Assembly (NCBI GenBank): GCA_017506865.1
Contig: JAFCMP010000550.1
Coordinates: 1-64,000 of the forward strand
DNA length: 64,000 bases
Direction of reading: 5' to 3'
DNA from: Tribonema minus
Lineage: Eukaryota > Sar > Xanthophyceae > Tribonematales > Tribonemataceae
Shown here piece by piece: positions 12,001 through 24,000 of the stretch; position 1 is the first letter of the stretch, and the number at the start of each line of letters is the position of its first letter. Position numbers and translations under genes: made by a program. The notes below the pieces were generated by a model. That model had not been told where the DNA came from, searched no databases, and saw only the letters and a program-made list of their open reading frames with translations.

Positions 12001-15000
12001 CGAGGGCGCTTGAGATGTACAAATGGGACGCGGCCATGTTGTGGCAGGAAGCAAACCGGCTTCCCTTATCGGCCTGCTCCGGCTTGCTTCGGTGCACGCA
12101 CACATTTCAAACCAAACTGCCCCCCCCTTGATTCCTAGCCAGAGCAAGCTTTGTATTCTCATGATCTGACACCAAACCTTACCTGCCACAATATGGCCAC
12201 GTGCCATTTATACACCTCAATCGCCCTTGCCGTGGCCTCCGGGAGCAGACGCAGTGCCACCTCCCCGCCTCGCTTGCCCAAAACGCGCACTGCGTGCTCC
12301 GCGCAGCTGCGCTCCACCGCCAGCCTTTGCCCCACGCTGCGCACCCACTGCAGCATCAAACTCGCGCAGCAGACTACAGCAGTGAGGTATTCCTTGCGAT
12401 GTTCGACTTGGTGAGGAGTGCGCCTCAGCAGAATCAGAGCAGCCGCCGCCGCCATCTGCTGCGTTGCGCAGGCACGGTTGAAGCGCGCCAGGACGCGTTC
12501 CGCTGGTTCTCCATCTGCGGGATGGAGTATGAGGGGTCATTTTAATCTTAGCTGAATTCTTCGCTGCATTTTCGAGGGAGTGGCGACTGAGCGCTGGGTT
12601 TTTGAGGGCGTGGCGAGTGAGCACTTATTCACGCTCAGAAAGTTTGAGTAAACCACGAGTAATCCACTCGTTTTTCCTCACTCTACTACTCTACTCTAGC
12701 AACTCTTTTGCAGCGTACTCGTCCCGTCAGCGGATGCATCCAACGTTCGGCACCCAGTTCCGCTTCAGGGCGGAGAGGTCTAGCTGCAGAACTGGCGCTC
12801 TCAGTCCCTCCTGTGGCCACCAAACGTGGTGATCCTCAGCCGCCTCTCAAATCTGCCATAGCACTATTTTAGATTATCGACACTATTATTATCTCAAGCA
12901 GTAGTCACGAGTTCTAAGATGGCTGCATCCCTTTTAGCTTGATGCAAATGTGCGTTCCTGAAGTTGACACGGGTCCCAGAAGCGCAGAAAACAATTGGTA
13001 CACTCTGAAGGTACCCGAGACAAACTGAGTTAAATGTGAACCGCTACCTGCATTGTCATACTTTATTGCCATCTGCCATCAAGGTCTTTCAGCGCTGCTT
13101 TCTCACGCGCTTGCGCCGGGTGTTGCCTGTGGCTGCAACAAACGCAACACCTTTTGAATGACCTCATGAATGATTTAAATGCGGAAACAGATGCTTCTGC
13201 ATCCTTCACCAGAAAAGAACTTTTGATAAATGCCATGCAGCGACTGGCGGCCTCCTGCCCCCCAATATCAATATTTTAGTAATGTTTTCTTCTTTGCAGT
13301 GACTCACCTTCGGCTCTGCCCCGCTGCTCGCTGTTTGAAACAGGAGCGATGGGGCCTGAACGTTCTCGACCTTCCGTCGCCGACGTTCGGGGAGCTGTTC
13401 CACGAGCACGTCACGGCGCCCTTCTTTGCATTCCAGGCGAGTGCTTGACAGTTATGCAGCGCGAGACCCTGGTGCGCTCTGCGTCAGTCCACACCTGAGA
13501 ACACGTCATTGAGCGTTTGAAGCAAGTACTTTTGGGAGCATTGCCAGCACATGTGGAGTGTGAGTGATATGACATGAGTTACATCAAGGAGTATGCAAGT
13601 GAATGCGCCATCAGCGGTGTTTCACAATGCCAACAGTGGCCTGTATGCCAACACTGGCTGGCGCGTCCCTAACCCCAACTCTGCTGCTGACCTCACTTTG
13701 GCGCTGAGCAAATATGACAGCTTGTTTGCATTCCGGCCCTTGGTGCAGTGATACCCACCCATCATTTTGACTTCCACAGGCTGTGGTTTGACTTGCCTGT
13801 TGACGCCAGCATACTGAGCAGGGCGTTGTCCCCACTGGCTTTCAGCAACTGAGCTGTTCATACTCACGTTCTCATGCAACAGGCAGCTGTTGCCGCTCAT
13901 TGTATTTTTATTGCCTTCACTTGTGCACACATGTAATCTCAACGGCGGTGCAACTGTGATGTGCATGCTGCAGGTGCTTTGCGTGATACTGTGGAGCTTG
14001 GACGAGTACTGGTACTACAGGTAAGCGAGTTGAGGTACTGTGGCGATATCATATTTCATTCACGTACCGAACGTAATTCCGTATCCCTCTGCTGGGCACT
14101 TGCAGTGCGGCGGCACGCCCCCTGTGCTGGGGGCCTGCACGCTTAGGGTTAAGGTAAGCATTAGAGTTAGGGCTAGGGTAAAGCTAGGGTTAGAGTTAGG
14201 GTTAGGGCAGCACAGTTGGTTCTGGAGGCCTGCACGCGACAGCGGCAAGTCACATTACTTTCAGATGCCACGGAGATTCTTGTTCAACAACAACAACAGT
14301 GGTGGTGATGCATCGTGCTCCGGCAGTGCTGCGCAGCCGTCTTTGCGTCACACCGGAACACGCGAAGTGCAAAATGACCCTTGCATGACACGGTGTGGCG
14401 CTTGGTGCCGCAAGCGCCACGACCACTGCACGATCGTGCTTCTGTCACAGCACAGAGACTGGAGAGGGCAGACTGCATCGGTCGCCTGCGTCTGTCGCGA
14501 CGGCACAGCTCCCTGCCACCGCACGACATGCCACGACTTTCTCTTGCCCGTGGCGTGCACTGCCCGCCCACATAGGCGTTGTGTGACCGGGAGGTAGCTA
14601 TAGTACCGGCGATGTGTCGTACGCGTCTTGTTGGTGGCTTCAAAATTTTCTGCGTGACCGTAATGGGAGCATCTGCTGTTGTGATATACATGATGCACTT
14701 CGAAGTATATGATGCGGGTGATGTGATGCACATAGATGTGCATGCATTGCCGTGACTGTGATGGCTGCCGCAGCGATCGCTTGCGCACAGTGATTCGCAT
14801 ACTCTGCAAAAAACTACAAAATACTCAAAAGTAGTGGTTGCATGCAAATTGTCTGTACAACTTGAAACCTGTCTGTTCAATCGCGTGGCCGCTTCATACA
14901 TATTGTGATGCTGCCCAATGCCTGCCCATACACTGCCTGCTTCACGTTAGCAAAACTGTTCCCATGACGGTGTCTTTTCTTATTCCTGCGCCTGTGCTAC

Positions 15001-18000
15001 CGCAGCCTCTTCACCCTTATCATGCTGGTGATCTTCGAGAGCACGGTGTGCTTGCAGAGGTGAGGCGACCTGTTCTCTCATCCTTTTTGCCCGAGTGAGC
15101 GCCCTTGACCCGCCGTCGGGCGAACCACTTGCTTGCCCATGAGGCAAACCACTCGCATACTTCAGCTTGGCATGTCATGCCCTCTCATTGCATCATTCAG
15201 CCAATTCAGCCAATTCTTAGTTTAATTCTTCACCACCAGACGAACACCTTGCATCGGTTCTTCATAAATATCTTTGTTGCTTGCTGTAAGACCGGGCTCC
15301 TTGAAAGTACCGGGTGCACAGCTCGCAGAGCAGATGGGAGCAGAGCAGTAGAGTAGAGGCGCAGAGCACTTGACAGGCGGATTTAGAGGCAAGCAAACAG
15401 GCAGCACTCTTGTGTGAAACGCAGCAATTGAGTCTGTGGTGGGTGTCAGGCTTTTCCTGCAACGTGAGCAAGCTTTAATTTTACCAGCCACTCAGCTAAT
15501 TCTGCTGATGCCCCTTCCATCTCGTGCAATCCCCGCCCGTGCAGGCTGAGCAACCTGGACTTCTTGCGTAGCATGCGACGGCCCGCGCACTACGTGTACG
15601 CCTACAGGTGAGCTTCAGTGCGCGCATCCATGCGACCGCGAGGCATACTTGAGCAATCGAAGGTCTTAGACTATAGGGTTTCACAGACTTCAGTATCTCT
15701 GTCCTGTATCAGTATCACTGATGCCAACAATGCCAGTAATTGATGGAGCGGCAGAGTATGGCGATGCTAGAAGTACACCCGCAGGCGAGTTGAAGTACAC
15801 CCGCAGGCGAGCTGATGATGCGCGCATCTACACGACCGACTGCAAGGCAGCCTGACTCGCTCAACGTGTACTGTTGTGTTCTGATGTGCACTACGTGTAC
15901 CGTTGCGTACTGCTGTGCACTGTCGCCCACGTTTCCACCCCACGAGTGGTGCGTCAAGCGCCAATGGGCTATGATTAGGGTTAGGCTTCTGTTGGGTTCA
16001 GGGTTTGAATGAAGGTTAGGGTCTGGCCCTGAAGTTGAAGTTGATGAACAGCTCAGGGGCGGCGCCACCGGTTGCACGCTGGATCTCCAGTACGAAACCG
16101 TTGCAGCCTAGGAGCTTCAGTACAACCCCGTTGCGTTGTGTTTTATTGGAGCCATGGCCTTGTGGCGATGTTTGATGTGTGTGACTGCTGCGGAGAAGCG
16201 TGCGCCGTGCAGAGCTGCAATGACGCCCCGCGCAGCTGCGAGTGCGTGTGGCAGACCAATGGAGCGCTGAGCAGAGAACGCGGTACGACACCTCCGGGCC
16301 GTGTCGGTAGGCGGCTGTGCTCTTCGGTTGCTATCTTGTCTAGGCGATGCTGCAGGCCGCTTGCGGAAGCGCGTATGAGCCGTGCCACATCCGGCGTCAG
16401 CCGTAGTAGGTAGGTGCGCATTTGTCACAGCACTTGAACGTCGTTCAAGCACTGGTACTTCAAGTCTGTGTTGGCTTGATGTGTCGCACAGAGGTGGGTG
16501 ACACGCAGCGCCATCCCGCGCTTTCACGCACAGTCGCCGACACCTGCTTTTGGTCTGTTCCTGAGGCTTGTGTGTCTGCGTAAACTCGCTTTGCATCGCA
16601 GGTGGGGCGGGTGGTATAAGGTCAGCTCGGAGGAGCTGCTGCCGGGGGATCTGGTGAGATTCCATCGCTCTTATGCTAATAAATTTCAGCAAGTACTGCA
16701 GGGCGTGTGCACACCTAAAGTGCTATTTCTACTTTGCCCCCAGCACGCACACATCACTTTGGCAGTTTCAGCCCACATTCGCATGCCTGCTGCCTTGACA
16801 AAGTTCGTCAGCCCTGCTGATTTTATCCTGGGGCGTTGTCGATGCAAGCGCCACGCACGCACCTCGTCATGCCAGTGGTGACACGCCCGAATGCACACCA
16901 GCCATGTCATAAAAATTTGGTCGTGATTTGAGTATACTTGGAACTTGGAATCCTTTAAAGTGTGTATGGACTTGTATTTATAAAGGCCCAAGGGAGGCCG
17001 GGTTGCCTATGCAATCGAAAAGCTTGCGTCAACGCAGCAGCCTAGTCTGCGCTATGCCCTAGGAGCTTGAATACCGGCGCTGCAACACAGCCCAGCATTC
17101 GCGCTCCGCGTGTGTACGCCATGACGCGCTCCGCCAACTCCCGCGCCAGCGATATGCTCAGCTCAATGAGGATCTGACGCTTAGCTAACCCGGCCTTGCG
17201 TAACTTATCTGCCTTCCCCCCCCCTGAGCACAGTGCTGAGTGCATTGCCAACTCCTTAACAAAAAGGCTTGTCTGCTTGCCCAGCCGTCCGTACGACTCC
17301 TGCACGAATGGCACAAAAGCCCAAGATGACGTCAAGGTGCCGGTATGGTGCTTGACCTTCGCGTCCTCCCCCACCCCAGCAGCATAGCCGTCCGTGTTCG
17401 AGGCATTTGTTTTGCCTGTCAGGTACGAGCTCGCTGTGGGCGCGCGCACACTTGTGTCTAGCACTATTCCCTTGTTACGGTATGCACTGCTAAAGTGCAG
17501 ACACCCTGGGTCAATGACTGTGTCCGCCCGATACCCCGGTACCTTGAAGACGCCTTCAAAGTATTACTTCCTTTCTGGCGAGTACGGTTTCAATCACAGC
17601 ATGGTTAGAACATGACAATCTTCCTACGCCTAAACTTCAGCAAGACAAAGGCAAATGCTCAGCTTTCACCCGCATCCGCCGCTGCCCCGCGACGCACGCG
17701 CAGGTGAGCCTGACGTCATGAATCATGGCATATTTGAAGCATGACGGTTCTATGGATTACTCATTATCAGAACGACAAAAACTGACCTTCAAACCGCGTC
17801 CGCGATACGCGCAGGTGGGCATGACGGCGCGGCCGCTGGGCGCTGCCGCCACGAAGCAAAATATACAATTTCATCAATAAATTGCTCATTTCCAAAAGAC
17901 AAATGTAACCCTCACACACCGTGTCTGCTGCTGCCCGGCGAACGCGCGCAGGTGAGCTTGACGGCGCGACCGTTGGGCGCTGCCGCCGCGGTGCAAAATT

Positions 18001-21000
18001 ACGGTTTTATCAATAATTTGCTCATTTTCAAGAAGACAAATTTAACTTCACATCGCGTCTGCTGCTGCCCGGCGATCGCGCGCAGGTGAGGCTCACGGCG
18101 CGGCTGCTGGGCGCCGCTATCACGGTTTTAGGCATCATGGCATACATATTACGCTTCTACGATTTGCGCATTTTTATGAAAACAAAATTTAACCTTTAAA
18201 CGCATCCGCGATGCGCGCAGGTGAGCCTGACGGCGCGGCCGCTGGGCGCTGCTGCCGCTGTGGAAAAATCATGGTTTTATCAATAAATTGCTCATTTTCA
18301 AAAACGGTGAAACCGCGTCCGCGATACGCGCAGGTGAGCCTGACGGCGCGGCCGCTGGGCGCGGCCGCCGTGGTGCGCCGCGCGCAGGCGGCGGAGCTGC
18401 AGCGGCGCGCGAGCGCGGGAGGCATCGCCGGCGTGTCGCCGCTCGTGTCTGCGCCTGGCGTCGACGGGCCCGATGAAGAGGTGGGGCCAGGACTGTTGCA
18501 TAATTGCTCAATCAATTTATTCAGTTTTCAACAAGGTACTTCTACTTCTTTGGGGTACTGTTTTAAAAGTCTTGTAAGAAAAATGGGCAAAGAACCACAA
18601 ACAAGATTTCTTACTCATGACTCTGTCACTTGCAACTCTGCTCAGGCGAGTGAGGTGTACACTTGGTGGCAGGCGAGTTTGAGTTCTCTGGCGCCTCAGC
18701 CATGAGTGAATCCGGCAAATGTTGTGCGAATGGTAGTAGTGGTGAGCTGAACAATATTGACGGTCAGAGGCTTGCGTGTAGTGTTGCCGCCTGGTGTCAA
18801 TGGGCCCGACGAAGAGTTGCACTCTGGACTTTTGCTTTCACCCGTGACTCTGTTGTTTGCAAGTCTCTAAGAGTGGGGAGGGGAGGGGGTGACAGGTCCT
18901 GTTTTCCTGGTGATGCAGGCTGGTGTCAACGGGCACAATGAAGATGATGCTTGAGACTCAAGACTGCAGAAATATTTGCTGTTGGTGCCCTGTGATTTAC
19001 AGCTGCTGCACAGCCGCTGTCTCAAAATGATAACTTTCGTCTTTATAGGTCAGCTCTGTGCCAAGTCCCCTGTTCGCTGTCTATACCTGTAAAGCAATCA
19101 TGGCTAGCGCTTCCCTGGTGCTCACATTGTGAATAGACGATAGTGATGGCAAGTGAAAGCCTCGGCGGGACTTGTCTTGATACTTCTTTACCTCTACATG
19201 TATCTTTGGAAATGCTGCACGACGATGACGTGGGGATGTGCTGCCGTGTTGTGCCACGGTCCCATATTTCGGGACACCGTTTAGGCTACTGGCCGAACTG
19301 TACACTGAACTGCTGATATTTGCCATAGTCACACGCCTGCTGCAGCTACTCAATCCCTGCGGCTTGGCACTTAAACACCAACAATACCAATGCACATGAA
19401 AAATGCCACACGACCAACAACACGTTACAGCAACAATGCACATGTGCTGCGGTGCCGTATCAGCTGCTGCTGCTGCTGGTGCCATGCGACTTGACACATC
19501 ATTGTCAAGAATGTTAATGCCCAGTAATGCAGCCCTATCTTAATAACAACAACAATGCACGTTTGACATGATTGCATGTTTGCTGCAGCTGCTGGTGCCG
19601 TGCGACCTGCTGCTGCTGCGCGGCGCATGCGTGGTCAACGAGGCCATGCTGACGGGCGAGAGCATGCCGCAGGTCAAGGAGGCAAGTACACGCAGAGTAC
19701 AGATCAAGTACATGTGTATCGTGGCTGTACTGCGGATTGCCATGCTGCACATGCGTTGAATAGCTGCCTTGAAATTCATGCGCAGGTGGGGAATGCCTAG
19801 CATTCGGCCGTTCACGTCAGCAGATTTGACTGAGGGCCTTGGGTGAGCGTTAGGGTTAGGGTGGCGCAGATTTGACTGAGGGCCACGGTTGAGGGGTTAG
19901 GGTCAGGGCTACAATTGGGATTAGGGTGGTGCGTGCACCACCTACAACTCAGGAGACAGCTGCACCACCTGCACCAAACGCGACAAGCGTACGCCAACAG
20001 GAGCCCTCAATACCCTCCCCGCCCCCCTCCCCCCCCCCTTCAATTATACTGCTGCGCGCATGCACTCACTCAGCGCTCGCAAATACCTCAAAGTACACTT
20101 GGTTGGGCTACCTTTTACATGGAGCACCGGCAGTGCGGTGTTCAGCGTTGTGGTTGTTAGTGGAGTCTGTTTCGCATGACTAGCACACCTAAAGCACGCC
20201 CTCAAAAAGCGCTAATTTGCTGTCATGTTCTCACGACGCGACTGCAGCGCTGATGTCGTCACACCATCACTCAAGCCCACCCCCCACGGATCCGCTCACA
20301 AAAGGTGCTGATTTCTTGTGATGCACAGAGCGCTGCTGCGGCGGCGGGCACGCTGGAGCTGACCGACGGCACCGACGCGCTTCACCGCAGGCACGTGGTT
20401 CTTAGCGGCACGAAGGTAAGCTCAATGCTGTAGTACGTGACATTTGAAACGTGATTCTCAGCGGCACTAAGGTGAGCTAGCTGCATACTGTAGTACGTGA
20501 AATTGACAGAGTGTATGTGCTCAAGTGTGTAATGCAAGCATGTGGTTCTCAGCGGCACCAAGGCGAGCTCCTCAGTATACTTCGAAGTATATGTTTGTGT
20601 ACAGTGCATGTCCGAGGAAGGTATTCAGGGCTAAATTACGTCACACTTGTCAAGTAATCTGTACGAGGAGCAACAGGAGTATTATCAAACGGGAACGGAG
20701 CTTTGTGTGCCGTACCTGTCACTATGGTCAGCGCAATGCACCCAAATGGCACGGGCCGATCAGGATGGCACATTCGCCGCTGCGCTTGCCATCAAGTGCT
20801 GCGTGACAGTGTAATGCTTGATTGCGATGACAATTGTACGATGACAATTGAAATGCTTGATTGCGATGATAAATTTTCCGTCACAACGTGCCTGAGGGCG
20901 GCCGCCGTCTCTTGGCGTGTTTCCTGATGGATGTTCTATTGCTCAATCGGAACACCTTTTTATGACTGCTAATCCTGCATGCCTTGCTGTGTTTTTCTGC

Positions 21001-24000
21001 CTTGCTGTGTTTCTCTGCACATTGTGCAGCTCGTGCAGCACAGCCAAGGGGAGACTTCCGCGGCAGCTCAAGGTCAGCACTTGCTACATCGCATGTGTAC
21101 TTGCGTGCCTTGCTGACAGGATTCTGTTTGAGCGTACCACTGCTGTGTCGCCTCCTTGTACAGTGCGATTGAGTGACTGCTTCGCCCCAAGGCAACAAGG
21201 CCTCCATGATGGCAGCGCATTTCTCTTGCTATGCAGGTGGAACCATCACAGGCCCTCCGGGGCTGTGCAACTACAATCGCCAAGCGCGTTACGCCTCGGC
21301 AGCAGCATGACGCATATCGAGTGCACTGACAACCAGCACCAATTTGTCAACCAGACAAGGCCTCCATCATCGCAGCGCAGTTTACTTGCTGTACGGGGGG
21401 AACCAGTATATGTAGGGCCTCAGAAGCTGTGAAACCGCAATCATTGTTGTGCGCAGTACGCTTCGGCAGCAAGTTGTATGTTGAGTTCACTGACAACCAG
21501 CACCAATTAGTCAACTGTATGGTACCACTGCCACTCAGGCGTGAGCTCATCCAGTCCTGCAGGCGTGGCTTCTGCCATTGCAGCGCTCGGCGATCATGCC
21601 CGCGTTTGCAAACTGCAGGTTCTAGCACCAAATCAGATGCCATATTCTTCCTTTGTGGGCAGTGTCGGTGGGCGCTTGCGTGCTGCAACACCGGGAGATG
21701 TAATCACTCATCACTACTTCCTAATTGAAAAAGCCCCTCGCCCCCCCCCCCCGTGTAATGCCCCTCAGGCGTGCCGGCGACGCCCGACCAGGGGTGCCTC
21801 TGCTTTGTGTTGCGTACAGGTGAGACATGCAGAATGCAGATGTAACCATCGCTGTTTTGTTTGCGTGAGGAGGCGGGTGAAAGCTGTGCGTACCTACCAA
21901 TACACATGAATCAGTGACATTCGCAGCATTGCTGCACCTCCCTTTTTACGCGCTCGTGTAGAACTTGCCGTATGTATGTGCTCGACAATAAATAATATGG
22001 GACAAAACAAACAGCAGCACCAATTTTAACAGAGCTACTTTCTTTGGAAGTAGGCTCTTTGCAACTGTCAACCAACAGAATTGCTATATGGAACCAACAA
22101 AAAAATACATCACTTCCAACAACGCACCTCGCTTGCTGTAATTTTAAAGCTTGGTGCTGCATTACCAAATGCACAATGATGCGGATTTCAAATCAATTGT
22201 GCGATAGGTGGTTGTAACTGAATTGCCATCTCAGAGAACTCATATCGTCTGAATTTCCTCCTCAGAGAACCATCTTGTGAATGCCCTAACGCACGCATCT
22301 GTGCCATTGTGAATGTACAAGCCCAACCTGTTTGCGCACTTCACTTGGCTGCAGGCTTCGAGACCAGCCAGGGGCGCCTGATGAAGACCATCCTCTTTGC
22401 CAGCGACCGCATCACCGCCGGGAGCGGAAGGTACGGACGTCCACTAGCTCTTGTACCTCTGTTTTTAAGTACACCACATGTATTTTGTACATGAACTTGC
22501 AAAGTGCATCCCAATGGGGACATTTGCGATCATTGCTAGCCACTGGTGCTCCGCGCATGGCCAAGGGACGGCCGTCATTCATCCTTGGAGTTTTATTGCA
22601 GTCAAGTGTGTGTTGCGTGTTGTGAAGTATACAACCCCTTGGTACTCTATCGGCCATTGACGTTCTGTGATGACCGGCGCGCGCGTGCAGCCCCGTGCGC
22701 ATGTGACGTGGTGCAGAACTCGCTTTGAGGTGCTGCCTGGCAGGCTCTGAGTTTATGATTTGGTGACGGGCTGTACGAAGGGTGTGCCAATCAGGGATGC
22801 ATGTTGCGCAATGCCAGTTTGTACACTGTAGGGCCACATTGGTGCCACAATCAGTCTCAATATATCCAGACTCTTCCTGACACACATGAGCAGGCCCTGG
22901 TCCCGCTGTAGAACTGGGATTTGCAAGGTCAATGCTTCAGAATAGGATATACTTAAGTAGGATACATGCGTTTGCTACCTGAACTTGCCGCCACAGTTCG
23001 TCGGGGATCATTTACTGGCAGGGGGCTGGCGTGCTCACTTTTCCGGCCATTCTGCCATGCGTGCAAACTGCGCAGAGGGGACAGCGGTGTTCACAACGAA
23101 AATGTGTACTTCGAAGTACGTATGGACTTGTATTTATAAAGGCCCAAGGGAGGCCGACGAAGTACATGAGTCCGTATATCTCTACACAGGCAACCTTCAT
23201 CTGCCGACTCTGCTCGAATCTCAGGTTAATCCGTCAGGGCTTGCGCCCTCATTCACTGACATTCGGCTTGTTGCTCTGCCGAGTGCTGTGAAAATGTGCG
23301 CAGGGAGACGGCCGTTTTCATAGGCATCTTGTTGCTGCTGGCGCTGGCTGCAGCCACCTACGTGCTTCATCAGGGCATGCAGGTATGTAGGTATGCAAAG
23401 TCAACTGCTGCCCCTGTTGACCACTTCCAGAGCACTCCGCAAACGGAAAAAAAAGAAGAAAAAAAATTGCATTGCAGGAACGGCATCGGGTGAGTTGACG
23501 ACACGTGCAATGCAGTGCTCATGTACTCCATCAATGTGCTCACGGACAAGTGCGCAGGACCCTGTCTAAAGCTTTGGATAACCCTTTACTTCTGACCGGG
23601 CGGTTCACTCCGTGCAGCGTATGGTGCCAACCGCAGCAGCGTTGAGCGGTGCCATGAGTCACGGCTCAACCACAGCGCGCTGCGCCATGCCTCCTCATGA
23701 ACCACCATGGCGTTTATCCATGAATTCATTGTCAATGATGCATACATGTCGTCGTGGTTCTTGTGCCGCAGGATCCCGTGCGCAATTGCTTCAAGTCACG
23801 TCTCAACGAAGGTGCATGCCCCCCACCCATGAATTGCCATGGCATTCACTCGTGAATTCACGATGAATGATGAATGCGGGTTGCCATGTTTCGCGCTGCG
23901 CCATGCCCCCTCATGAATCGCCATGGCGTCTGCTCATGAATTCACCATCGACGATGAATGCGTGCTGCCATTTTTTGACTGCCCCAGGATCCCGTGCGCA

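Larger units (their letters stand above)
6091..13436 (+). other. P5A exons 1-7: N-terminal domain
   Basis: Exons: 6091-6273, 6373-6428, 7063-7165, 8238-8296, 9106-9177, 10658-10742, 13344-13436. Exon 1 starts at the first Met after an in-frame stop and holds the first hydrophobic helix ([15 protein letters not shown]). The end of exon 1 and exon 2 give a second helix ([18 protein letters not shown]). Exons 3-5 encode the cytosolic P5A-specific beta domain: [17 protein letters not shown] corresponds to the 'VKVVPTPNNGS' region, and [12 protein letters not shown] to the 'FEFQKIKYSYD' region. Exon 6 is [17 protein letters not shown]. Exon 7 ends APFFAFQ and uses a GC donor (gcgagt). Exon 6 has four upstream decoy copies. 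Confidence 0.88.
18334..21819 (+). other. P5A exons 12-16: actuator domain with TGES
   Basis: Exons: 18334-18480, 19589-19681, 20329-20415, 21030-21072, 21769-21819. Exon 13 carries [23 protein letters not shown] and a GC donor (gcaagt); TGES is the A-domain dephosphorylation motif. Exon 14 ends HVVLSGTK, exon 15 is [14 protein letters not shown], and exon 16 encodes [13 protein letters not shown]. Exon 12 encodes 49 residues, where human and yeast proteins have only about 10 between the 'GDIVSI' strand and 'PCD'. The extra part is Ala/Arg/Gly-rich. Confidence 0.92.

Noticed and set aside
22136-22160. tRNA or other RNA gene candidates in AT-rich intron parts
   Set aside because: No cloverleaf with A and B boxes could be formed by eye anywhere in the window. 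Absence is not proven.
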